The notes beneath the pieces are model-generated. The model was not told where the DNA came from, did no database searches, and saw nothing but the letters and a program-made list of their open reading frames with translations. A stretch of 47,141 nt of DNA, taken from the NCBI RefSeq assembly GCF_900753045.1, contig NZ_CAADXO010000078.1, positions 1 to 47,141 on the forward strand, given 5' to 3'. The translations under genes were made by a program, and so were the position numbers. Of this stretch, positions 33,172-41,104 are shown one piece after another. The stretch's first letter is position 1. Each line of letters opens with the position of its first letter. Source of the DNA: an uncultured Phascolarctobacterium sp. GTDB taxonomy: Bacteria; Bacillota; Negativicutes; Acidaminococcales; Acidaminococcaceae.

Positions 33172-34125
33172 ATGAAAATAGTAGTTATGGAGCCGTTAGG
33201 CGTAAAGATGGAACAGATAAATGCCTTGGCAGCACCGCTGCAGGCTGCGGGCCATGATTTTGTATATTATACCGCAAAAGAAACAGATCAGGAGAAGCTG
33301 CTCGCACGTGTACAGCAGGCAGATGTTATCATGCTGGCCAACCAGCCGCTGAGTGCGGAGATTATCAACGCCTGCCCTAATCTGAAAATGCTTTCTGTTG
33401 CATTTACCGGCGTAGACCATATTGCGCTGGCTGCCTGCCGTGAGTGCGGCGTGATGGTGTGCAACGCTGCAGGCTACTCTACCAATGCGGTTGCAGAGCT
33501 GACCTTCGGTCTGGCTATCAGCGTTATCCGCAACATCGTACCCTGTGATGCACGCTGCCGTCAGGCAGGAACGAAGGATGGACTGGTAGGCTTTGAGCTT
33601 TTCGGCAAAACCTTTGGCGTAGTGGGCACCGGTGCGATTGGCAGCAGAGTGGCGAAGATTGCTGCTGCCTTCGGCTGCAAGGTGCTGGCCTACAGCCGTA
33701 CCCCGAAGGTAGAGCTGCAGGCTGACGGTGTAAGCTTTGTCAGCTTGGATGAGCTTTTGGCTAACAGTGATTTTGTCAGCCTGCATGTACCGTTGACGGA
33801 CGCAACCCGCGGATTGATTAACGCCGAGGCTATTGCCAAGATGAAGCCTACTGCCGTACTGCTGAATACTGCGCGCGGTCCCGTTGTGGACAGCGAGGCG
33901 CTGGCAAAGGCGCTAAACGAAGGACGCCTTGCCGGCGCAGGCATTGACGTATTTGAGGGCGAGCCGCCGATTGCACCGGAGCATCCGCTGTGCCATGCCA
34001 AGAACACCGTGCTGACACCGCACGTTGCTTTCGCCAGCGCCGAGGCATTAGCTGCACGTGCTGATATCGTTTTTGCCAACATTGAAAAATGGCTGGCAGG
34101 AGCACCGCAGAACGTAATTAAGTAA
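33172..34125 (+). CDS. D-isomer-specific 2-hydroxyacid dehydrogenase (NAD-dependent)
   Basis: A 317-aa protein with the Rossmann motif GVVGTGAIGSRVA and the catalytic set typical of the family: Arg in LNTARGPVVD, Glu in DVFEGEPP and His in LTPHVAFAS. Such enzymes reduce 2-keto acids or oxidise D-2-hydroxyacids (phosphoglycerate, hydroxypyruvate, lactate and others); the exact substrate is not clear. It lacks the ACT domain of many SerA proteins. The ATG at 33172 has GGAGGTG upstream. The stop lies seven bases before the start of a large LuxR-type regulator, suggesting an operon in which the regulator may control this enzyme. Confidence 0.93.
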   Translation: MKIVVMEPLGVKMEQINALAAPLQAAGHDFVYYTAKETDQEKLLARVQQADVIMLANQPLSAEIINACPNLKMLSVAFTGVDHIALAACRECGVMVCNAAGYSTNAVAELTFGLAISVIRNIVPCDARCRQAGTKDGLVGFELFGKTFGVVGTGAIGSRVAKIAAAFGCKVLAYSRTPKVELQADGVSFVSLDELLANSDFVSLHVPLTDATRGLINAEAIAKMKPTAVLLNTARGPVVDSEALAKALNEGRLAGAGIDVFEGEPPIAPEHPLCHAKNTVLTPHVAFASAEALAARADIVFANIEKWLAGAPQNVIK

Positions 34126-34132
34126 AAATACT

Positions 34133-36616
34133 ATGAAAAGGCTCAATAATTTATATTATTCCAAGAGAATAAAAGAGCTTTTGGCAGAGCTGCAGACAGC
34201 GGGAACAACGCTGGTTGTTGCGCCCATGGGCTACGGCAAAACGCTGGCGGTGCAATACTTTTTGCAGGAGCAAGAGCGCTGCGGCAAAAAGGTACTGCGC
34301 CAAAGCATTTACGGCGCCGGTGCCGAGGCCTTCTGGCAGGGAGTGTGCCACAGCTGGCAAAATACGGAGCTGGGCGCTGCGCTGCTGCAGCAGTCTTTGC
34401 CTGCCGATGCCAACGCCAGAACGCTGGTGTTGGAGCTGTTCCGTCAGCTGCTGCCGCAGGAGCCTGTCTATTGGTTTATAGATGATTTGCATCTGCTGGA
34501 AAGCGGCGAGGCGATTGACTTTCTTTTTGCTCTGAGCAAGGCAGGCTTTGCTGATTTGCACCTGCTGCTGGTAAGCAGAGGGCAGATTTTTGACGGCAGC
34601 CGTCTGCTGGAGCTGGGACGTAAGGTCTTTTGCCTTGATAAGCATGACCTGGCGCTGCAGCGTGACGAGCTGGCGGAATACAGCAGCAGATGCGGCCTGC
34701 AGCTTACAACGCAGCAGCTGGATGCTTTGCATGAGGCCTGCGAGGGCTGGTTTTCCGTTACCTATCTTAATTTTTTGAACTATGACAGGTATCAGCGCTT
34801 TTGCCTTGATACAGGCAGCGTTTATGAGATGATAGCCAATGTACTGCTGCGGCCGCTGCCGTCGGAGCAGCAGCGCTTGCTGTTGCTTATGGGGCAGCCG
34901 GAGGAATTTACGCCGGAGCAGGTGGCCTATGCCTATGGCGCAAGCTGCAGAGAGTCTGTAAGCAGGCTGCTGGAATGCAACGCCTTTATTATCAGGCTGG
35001 CCAACGGCAGACTGCGGTGTCACCATATGCTGAAGCAGGCAACGCGCCATGCTTTCGGCCTGCTGCCGGAGGCAGAGCAGCAAATGTACTTCCGTCGCTT
35101 GGGACAATGGTACGCGCAGCAGAGGGAGTACGAGGAAGCGCTGGACTGGCTGTACCGCGGCTGTGATTTTGACGGTCTGCTGGCTGCAGTGCAGCAGCTG
35201 CGCGACTGGTCGATGCGCCCGCAGCACAGGCAGCATCTTTTCGACTGGCTGCGCGAATGTCCGCCGGAAATATTGTGGCAGTATCCGCAGGCGGTGCTGA
35301 TTATTATGCGGCGCATGTTTTCGCTGAACATGGTGCCGGAAATGCTGCAGGTCAAGGAATGGTACGTGACGGCGCTGGAGCGCAACACTGCCCTCAGCCA
35401 GCGCGAGCGCGATAATTATTACGGCGAGCTGGAGGTTATTCTGAGCTTTTTGGCCTTCAACAGCATTACCGGTATGAGCGAGCATCACAGGCGTGCCTAC
35501 AAGTTGCTGAGCGGTGCTCCGCAGACGCTCAGCAAGCAGGGCATCTGGACCTTCGGCGCTCCCAGTGTTCTGGGGCTGTATTTGCGCACGGGCTGCAGTC
35601 TGCGGCAGACGGTTGAGGATATGCAGGAATGCATGCCACCGTACTATCTGCTGAGCGGCTGGCACGGTGCCGGTGCGGCCGAGCTGACGGAGGCAGAAGC
35701 ACTTTTGCTGCAGGGACGCATCGACGAAATGGATATGCCTCTGCAGAAGGCGTATTATCAGGCGGAAAAGCATGGGCAGGAGTGTATTACCATCTGCTGT
35801 GATTTTCTGGAGATGCAGCGCGATCTTTTCCGCGGCGTTTACAGCAGTAAGGCGGAGGCCTACAGCCGCCATCAGTGGCAGCTGCAGCCGTGGAAGCAGA
35901 GCATGCTGCTGAATACGGCCGATATGTGCGCAGGTTTTTACTATGCACTTTTGGGTAAGCCGGAATATATCCCAAGCTGGCTGACGGACGAAAACGGACA
36001 GCAGCCTTCGGTGCTTTATCCTGCGCGTCCCTGTCGCAACTATATCAGCGCCCAGTGCCTGCTGGCACAAGGGCAGTATACGGAGCTTTTGGTGCGCTGG
36101 TCCGACTGGGAGCAGGAATGCCGTCCCTACAGTAATTTTTTGTGCTTGCTGTATTTACAGGTGCAAAGAGCGGCGGCCTTTGCCGGCAGAGGCGATGTAA
36201 CGAGCTGCCGCGCTTCGCTGAAGCAGGCGCTGGCAATGGCTGAGGCGGATAAGCTTGTGCTGCCGTTGGCACAGAACATAGTGCTGCTGCGTCCGTATCT
36301 GGAGCAGGAGCTGCAAGGTGAATGTTCAGCAGCGGCGGCAGCGGCGCTGCACCTGGGGCAGCAGCTGGAAGCGGGCCGGGGACAGATTATGTCCGCACGC
36401 TTTGCCGAAGCAGGCCTGCAGGAGCTGACGGAGCAGGAGCTGCAGATAGCGCAGTTGGCGGCGGCACGCCATACGAACAGGGAGATTGCGCAAAGATTGT
36501 CGCTGTCGGAGGGGACGATTAAGCAATATCTCAATAAAATTTTTGCCAAGCTGCAGATTGATGCGGCGGCCAAAAATAAAAGACATCAGCTGGAGCGCTT
36601 TTTCCCCAACTCTTAA
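34133..36616 (+). CDS. MalT-like LuxR-family ATP-dependent transcriptional regulator
   Basis: An 827-aa protein of the large STAND/LAL type. The N-terminal NTPase has Walker A VVAPMGYGKTLA (Lys36) and Walker B VYWFIDDLHLLE. The middle region (about 330-740) is helical and rich in Ala/Leu/Gln, as in TPR-like sensor domains. The C terminus (about 765-820) is a LuxR helix-turn-helix: LTEQELQIAQLAAARHTNRE, then IAQRLSLSEGTIKQYLNKIF. Such proteins bind an inducer and ATP to activate promoters. No good ribosome site precedes the ATG, which follows the dehydrogenase stop by seven bases, so translational coupling is likely. A terminator follows. Confidence 0.9.
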   Translation: MKRLNNLYYSKRIKELLAELQTAGTTLVVAPMGYGKTLAVQYFLQEQERCGKKVLRQSIYGAGAEAFWQGVCHSWQNTELGAALLQQSLPADANARTLVLELFRQLLPQEPVYWFIDDLHLLESGEAIDFLFALSKAGFADLHLLLVSRGQIFDGSRLLELGRKVFCLDKHDLALQRDELAEYSSRCGLQLTTQQLDALHEACEGWFSVTYLNFLNYDRYQRFCLDTGSVYEMIANVLLRPLPSEQQRLLLLMGQPEEFTPEQVAYAYGASCRESVSRLLECNAFIIRLANGRLRCHHMLKQATRHAFGLLPEAEQQMYFRRLGQWYAQQREYEEALDWLYRGCDFDGLLAAVQQLRDWSMRPQHRQHLFDWLRECPPEILWQYPQAVLIIMRRMFSLNMVPEMLQVKEWYVTALERNTALSQRERDNYYGELEVILSFLAFNSITGMSEHHRRAYKLLSGAPQTLSKQGIWTFGAPSVLGLYLRTGCSLRQTVEDMQECMPPYYLLSGWHGAGAAELTEAEALLLQGRIDEMDMPLQKAYYQAEKHGQECITICCDFLEMQRDLFRGVYSSKAEAYSRHQWQLQPWKQSMLLNTADMCAGFYYALLGKPEYIPSWLTDENGQQPSVLYPARPCRNYISAQCLLAQGQYTELLVRWSDWEQECRPYSNFLCLLYLQVQRAAAFAGRGDVTSCRASLKQALAMAEADKLVLPLAQNIVLLRPYLEQELQGECSAAAAAALHLGQQLEAGRGQIMSARFAEAGLQELTEQELQIAQLAAARHTNREIAQRLSLSEGTIKQYLNKIFAKLQIDAAAKNKRHQLERFFPNS

Positions 36617-36641
36617 CTAAAGGTTACTTATAGTTATTCTT

Positions 36642-36687
36642 GACCCGGTATATACTTTAAATGAAGAAGTATATGCCGGGTCTTTTT
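36642..36687 (+). terminator. Intrinsic terminator after the LuxR-type gene
   Basis: GACCCGGTATATACT pairs with AGTATATGCCGGGTC (one wobble or mismatch), followed by five T. Confidence 0.9.
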
Positions 36688-36713
36688 ATATCCGGCGGTT
36701 AGGAGGCGGAAAA

Positions 36714-37397
36714 ATGAAACGGCTGAAGGTTGTGCTCGGGGCGTGTCTGGCGATGCTCGTGGCTTTTACGGCATTGGCGTGGGCGGCGACGCAGTACAAA
36801 ACAACTATTAAGGTAAACGGTACCAAGCTGAATGTGCAGCGCTATGTAGAGGGCAAGGGGCCTATGAAGGATAAGGCGGTGCTGCTCAACAAGGATAATA
36901 AGGTTGTTGTGCGCTGGAAGCAGCGCGAGCTGAAAAAATGGTACTATGACGGTGATAAATATTTCCGCTTTGTACCCTACAGCTATGATATGAAAAACCT
37001 GAAGCCCGGCAGATATCGCTTGGTAACGACCAGCAGCTTCGGCAAGGGCGGTGCGGTTAAAAAGACAGTCAACATCAGCTACAAGCCGCAGAGCAAGATG
37101 CAGTTCCGTGCGTCCAAGATTATCCGCAAGGGCAACGGCGATGTTTACCAGCGTCTGTATTTCAAAAAGAACAATTCTACGGGCAAGACCTGCTATGCCC
37201 AGATTTTCAATAAAAACAACAAGCTAGTCTATAGCACGAAATATAAGGCAAGAAACGCCAATCAGGATTTTGCCTTCAGCTGGAACGGCTGGGCGAGCGG
37301 CAACAGCGGCAAAAAATGTGCTAAGGGTGTATATACAGTGAAGTATTGGATGGACGGCGTTAATCCCAAGACTGCCAAGTTCCGTCTGAGCATTTGA
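36714..37397 (+). CDS. Exported protein with C-terminal FlgD-like Ig domain
   Basis: A 227-aa protein with a signal peptide (about 1-24, ending ALAWA-A). The mature part is very basic. The last 80 residues (about 140-227) look like the FlgD Ig-like / T9SS-type beta-sandwich repeat: KTCYAQIFNKNNKLVY, FAFSWNGWASGNSGKKCAKG and VYTVKYWMDG. The W-x-G..G....G.Y pattern in this stretch is the family hallmark. There is no flagellar context. Function unknown; an envelope-structural or binding role is plausible. AGGAGG precedes the ATG. The next gene starts 13 bp downstream, so the two are co-transcribed. Confidence 0.75.
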   Translation: MKRLKVVLGACLAMLVAFTALAWAATQYKTTIKVNGTKLNVQRYVEGKGPMKDKAVLLNKDNKVVVRWKQRELKKWYYDGDKYFRFVPYSYDMKNLKPGRYRLVTTSSFGKGGAVKKTVNISYKPQSKMQFRASKIIRKGNGDVYQRLYFKKNNSTGKTCYAQIFNKNNKLVYSTKYKARNANQDFAFSWNGWASGNSGKKCAKGVYTVKYWMDGVNPKTAKFRLSI

Positions 37398-37410
37398 GGA
37401 GGGGAGCATA

Positions 37411-38829
37411 ATGAAAGAAAAAATGATGCGTATTATCGTAGCTGTTATGTTTACCCTGCTGCTGTGCAGCCTGACGCTGCTGGCAGGCGCCGCCTCCAAA
37501 AATGACTGGAAGAATACGGCAGGCTGCTATGTGTGGACAGAAAGCAGCCAGTATAATAACGGCGTGCTGAATATCAAACCCTTGGGCGATGATAAATATC
37601 TTTACGAGCTGAAGGTTATGCGCGGCAGCGAGGAAGAGGACAGTGCGGAGGATTTCGTTACTGCCGGTGTTTTTGAAATTAATGAAGACGGCGACGGTAT
37701 TGCCGAGGTAGATTACCAAAATAATGATACGGTGGAGCTGCGCTTTGTGCTGAAGGACAAAAGCATTACTGCCTATCAGGACGGACCGCTGCCGCTTGAT
37801 GTTCAGGGTGAATACAGATTTAACGAGGACAGCTTTGATGTATCCGAGGCTGCTGCCGCCGCGCTGCTTGCCGGCCTGCCGGAAAAGCAGACGGGCTTGC
37901 CGGAGGATGTTGATGATTATAAGCTGCTCTATGCGGAGGAGCCTGTGGACGGCTGGTTCTACCAGCTGACGGCGCTGGATGATGAGGGCGAGGTTATTGC
38001 CAAATTTTTGGTAGCTGCCGATTTGAGCGCTGTGTACCGCAACGATAAAGAGGATGAGGTAAGCCTTATTTACGGTGACCCGATCAATATGCTGGCTGCC
38101 AAAAGAGCACCGCTTGTAGAGGAAGAGGAGCTGGAAGGCCCTGCAATCGAAAGCGGCGAGCTGGAGGGCGACGAGGATGCCCCCGACCTGCCTGCAACAG
38201 CAGCTTCCGAGCTTAGCCCGCTGGTGACAGTGGCTCCGGAGGAGGCAAGCCTGAAGGTGGGCGAGCGTACACGCATAGTTGCGTCGCTGCCGGGCTGCGT
38301 AGGCTATAATGTAACGGATTTGCGTTCTTCCAATAGTGATATAGTGAAGGTGGACGGCGATGTGCAGCTTTTGGCTGTGAAGCCGGGAACTGCGACGATT
38401 AGCGGCAAGCTGCTGCTGGAAAAGGGAGAAAAGGCCTTTATGACGCAGATTACTGCCTATGAGCCGAAGCTGGAGGCTCCAAATCTGCCGGCGCACTTGG
38501 GAATAGACGAGGCGCTGAAGCTGGAGGCCTACGTTGTGGGCGAGGCTGACGGCGTGACACCGGAGTGGAGCGTGAGCGATGAAAAAATTGCCGTGATTGA
38601 AGATGGCAAGCTGATCGGCAAGACTGACGGCGTTGTTACCGTTACGGCAGTCCACGGCGAGATGAAGAGCCAATGGCCGATGGCTGTGGGCACTGCGGAG
38701 CTGCCTGCTGCCGAGGATGAGGAAGAAAATGAGGATGACGATGACGGCTTTGGCCTGCTGACGATTATCGGCGGCGTTATTATCATCGGTGGCGCTGCCT
38801 TCTTCTTCCTGCGCAGAAAACGCAGCTGA
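37411..38829 (+). CDS. Exported Ig-like (BIG2) protein with C-terminal membrane anchor
   Basis: A 472-aa protein with a signal peptide (about 1-29, ending LLAGA-A) and an N-terminal globular region of about 200 residues. An acidic linker follows (about 230-265). Two Ig-like segments of BIG2 type come next: EEASLKVGERTRIVASLP with VKPGTATISGK, and WSVSDEKIAVIEDGK with DGVVTVTAVHG. After a very acidic stretch (DEEENEDDDD) there is one hydrophobic helix with glycine pairs and the basic end RRKRS. This tripartite end resembles sorting signals such as GlyGly-CTERM, or may be a simple anchor. It pairs with the FlgD-like protein in an envelope operon. Confidence 0.75.
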   Translation: MKEKMMRIIVAVMFTLLLCSLTLLAGAASKNDWKNTAGCYVWTESSQYNNGVLNIKPLGDDKYLYELKVMRGSEEEDSAEDFVTAGVFEINEDGDGIAEVDYQNNDTVELRFVLKDKSITAYQDGPLPLDVQGEYRFNEDSFDVSEAAAAALLAGLPEKQTGLPEDVDDYKLLYAEEPVDGWFYQLTALDDEGEVIAKFLVAADLSAVYRNDKEDEVSLIYGDPINMLAAKRAPLVEEEELEGPAIESGELEGDEDAPDLPATAASELSPLVTVAPEEASLKVGERTRIVASLPGCVGYNVTDLRSSNSDIVKVDGDVQLLAVKPGTATISGKLLLEKGEKAFMTQITAYEPKLEAPNLPAHLGIDEALKLEAYVVGEADGVTPEWSVSDEKIAVIEDGKLIGKTDGVVTVTAVHGEMKSQWPMAVGTAELPAAEDEEENEDDDDGFGLLTIIGGVIIIGGAAFFFLRRKRS

Positions 38830-39213
38830 TGAGGTAAAGCTTTAGGCTTGCTTAAAAATAATATAAAGCATCGGAGGCTGACCTGTGTCAGCCTCCTTGG
38901 TGCGCCTGTGGTGATACTGTTTTTGGTGCCTGCAGGCGTATTTTTTGTGTGCGGGTATATGCTGTTACGTCAGTTTTGGCCTGCCAAAGCGTCCTTGCCG
39001 TTGCCAACAGGCGTGGAAAATCACACTTATTTTACACTCTGACAATGTTTCACAAAATCTCTGTAAAAAAAGTAACAAAAAGTTTTCAGGTGGACGTTAC
39101 AAATGGCGAAAAATCTAGTATAATAATATTAAAGTGTACTATACTTTACAAAATCTCTGAGATCTCAAACTGGCGCCAAATCAATCAAAGTAAAATGAGG
39201 TAGAATAGTAGAA
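38830..39213 (+). other. Gene-free 384-bp region
   Basis: It contains a perfect 10-bp hairpin (GGAGGCTGAC / GTCAGCCTCC, 38873-38896) without a clear T-run, and a weak 64-codon frame with a hydrophobic stretch (38848-39042, TTG start). An AT-rich promoter area before the radical SAM gene has TATAAT at 39119-39124 and TTACAA 16 bases upstream. An imperfect palindrome AAAGTGTACTATACTTT lies at 39131-39147. Confidence 0.5.
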
Positions 39214-40107
39214 ATGTTTTTTGATTCTTACGATACACCAGTTTTCAGACCTCCCAGTGAGGCACGCAGCTTTATTTTGCGCGTTACGCGCGGCTGCGCA
39301 CATAATAAATGCACCTACTGCAACATGTACAGAGGTGTTCCCTTTCAGATTTTAAAGGATGAAGAAATTTCCCGTCAGATAGCGCTGGCGGCCCATTACG
39401 GCAAGAACAAGGTGCGCCGCGTTTTTTTGGCGGACGGCGATGCTTTGGTGCTGCCGACGGCCAAGCTGCTGAAGATTCTGCAGGTACTGCGCGAGCAGTT
39501 TCCGCATCTGCAGCGCGTTGCCAGCTATGCTGCGCCCAAGGATATCCTGCGCAAGAGCGAAGAGGAGCTGCGCCAGCTGAAGGAAGCAGGCCTGAAGCTT
39601 TTGTACTACGGCATGGAAACAGGCGACGACGCTACGCTGAAGGCTGTAAACAAGGGTGTTGACGGCGAACAGGCGGTAGAAGCGGGACGCAGAGTTACCG
39701 CCAGCGGCATGAAGCTTTCCATGATGATTATTCTGGGGCTGGCAGGTGCGGAGGGCAGCGAACGCCACGCACTGGCAACTGCTAAGGCGATTAATATTAT
39801 CAAGCCGACGCATTTGAGCGCGCTCTGCCTGATGCTGTACCGCGGCAGCGAGCTGCTGGACCAGTACGAGGCAGGCAAGTTCAATCCGCTTTCACCGGCA
39901 GGACTGATGCGCGAGCTGAAGCTGATAATAGAAAATATAGATTTACCTGCGGACAGGTACTGCCTCTTCCGCAGCAACCATGTATCGAACTACGTTCAGC
40001 TGGCAGCAACGCTGCCGCATGACAAGCAGCGTCTGCTGCGCGATATTGATTACAGTATTGCTCAGCTAAGCAAGCTGAAAAGCTGGGACGTATATAACTA
40101 TAATTAA
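39214..40107 (+). CDS. Radical SAM protein of unknown function
   Basis: A 297-aa protein. The cluster motif is RVTRGCAHNKCTYCNMYR, with Cys spacing C-x4-C-x2-C rather than the classic C-x3-C-x2-C. This belongs to a radical SAM family I know from anaerobes with the same GCxHNxCxYC motif. Further marks are RVFLADGDALVLP, LLYYGMETGDD (SAM ribose contact) and MMIILGLAGAEG, as in Elp3/HemN-like proteins. No extra Cys cluster is evident. Its substrate is unknown. The ribosome site (GAGGT) is about 13 bases from the ATG. It is followed within 30 bp by the NlpC/P60 gene, on the same strand. Confidence 0.88.
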   Translation: MFFDSYDTPVFRPPSEARSFILRVTRGCAHNKCTYCNMYRGVPFQILKDEEISRQIALAAHYGKNKVRRVFLADGDALVLPTAKLLKILQVLREQFPHLQRVASYAAPKDILRKSEEELRQLKEAGLKLLYYGMETGDDATLKAVNKGVDGEQAVEAGRRVTASGMKLSMMIILGLAGAEGSERHALATAKAINIIKPTHLSALCLMLYRGSELLDQYEAGKFNPLSPAGLMRELKLIIENIDLPADRYCLFRSNHVSNYVQLAATLPHDKQRLLRDIDYSIAQLSKLKSWDVYNYN

Positions 40108-40135
40108 TTTTTAATTTTGCATTTGAGCGGGGCTG

Positions 40136-41053
40136 ATGAAGATGAAAAAGAAGCTGGCTTCCATGCTGACCGTAATCATGCTGGCCTGCAGCCTGCCTTG
40201 GCAGGCACAGGCTGCAGCGCCTATTGTCAGCAACAAACCGCATAAGGCACCGGTGGCAACGCCGCCGGCCGTAAGCGAGGCGCGGCCTGTGAGGGCGGTG
40301 CCGGAGCCTGCTGCCGTCAAGGCCGATACCGCAGCCAAGCCTGCTGCCGAAGTGAAGGCCCCCAAGCAGGCGAAGCCTGAGAAAAAGGCGAAGAAAACCG
40401 CAAAGAAAAAGTCTAAAAAAACGAAGGAAAAGCAGTCCAAGGTGCAGGTGCAGCAAAGCAACTGGCGCCTGAAGGTGGCACAGCAAAAGCTGCAGGTGCT
40501 GGGCTTCAGTGACGAGCGCCCCAGCGGACGCATGACGGAGGCTACCAGCACTGCGCTGAAAAGCTTCCAGAAGCAGCATAAGCTGAAGGCAGACGGTGAG
40601 CTGAATGATGCAACCTATCAGAAGCTGACCTGGGAGGCCTTTGCCAAGGAGGGCATCCCCAAGGTTAAGGGCAAGGAAATAGTCAGCCGTGCCGCCAAAT
40701 ACAAGGGTGTTCCCTATGTGTTCGGCGGAACCACGACCAAGGGCTTTGACTGCTCCGGTTACGTGCAGTATGTGTTTAAGGACTGTAAGGCCAAGCTGCC
40801 GCGACTGGCAGACGAGCAGGCGTTACAGGGGATTTTTGTAACGCAGAAGCAGCTGCGGCCCGGCGATTTGGTATTTTTTACCACCTACGCCGCAGGCGCA
40901 TCGCATGTGGGCATTTATGCCGGTGACGGACAATTTTGGAGCGCATCCTCGTCCAAGGGTGTAATCCTTTCGTCGCTGAAGGACGATTACTGGAAACAAC
41001 GCTATTATGGAGCACGCCGGGTGTTGATTACGAACGGCGAGGTTTATAAATAA
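40136..41053 (+). CDS. Exported NlpC/P60 peptidoglycan hydrolase with peptidoglycan-binding domain
   Basis: A 305-aa protein with a signal peptide (about 1-27, ending AQA-A). A low-complexity Ala/Pro/Lys linker follows (about 28-105, strongly basic, KKAKKTAKKKSKKTKEK). Next is a PG_binding_1 domain (RLKVAQQKLQVLGF, then GELNDATYQKL, about 112-165). The NlpC/P60 cysteine peptidase domain has the catalytic Cys in GFDCSGYVQYVF and His in ASHVGIYAGDG. Such enzymes cleave stem-peptide bonds in peptidoglycan. Two in-frame ATG codons (40136 and 40142) are possible; GAGCGGGG upstream suits the first. The basic linker may bind the acidic cell wall. Confidence 0.93.
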   Translation: MKMKKKLASMLTVIMLACSLPWQAQAAAPIVSNKPHKAPVATPPAVSEARPVRAVPEPAAVKADTAAKPAAEVKAPKQAKPEKKAKKTAKKKSKKTKEKQSKVQVQQSNWRLKVAQQKLQVLGFSDERPSGRMTEATSTALKSFQKQHKLKADGELNDATYQKLTWEAFAKEGIPKVKGKEIVSRAAKYKGVPYVFGGTTTKGFDCSGYVQYVFKDCKAKLPRLADEQALQGIFVTQKQLRPGDLVFFTTYAAGASHVGIYAGDGQFWSASSSKGVILSSLKDDYWKQRYYGARRVLITNGEVYK

Positions 41054-41104
41054 AAGTTCTGCTGACGGCAGCCGACTGCCGGACAGCTGGGGAGGGTATA
41101 AAAC

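Noticed and set aside
34151..36070. Long minus-strand open frame opposite the MalT-like gene
   Set aside because: Gln/Leu/His-rich composition comes from antisense of CTG/CAG-rich codons; no start signals or domains.
38848..39042. 64-codon frame with a hydrophobic stretch
   Set aside because: It needs a TTG start with poor ribosome spacing, and a perfect hairpin lies inside it; kept only as a note on the intergenic region.
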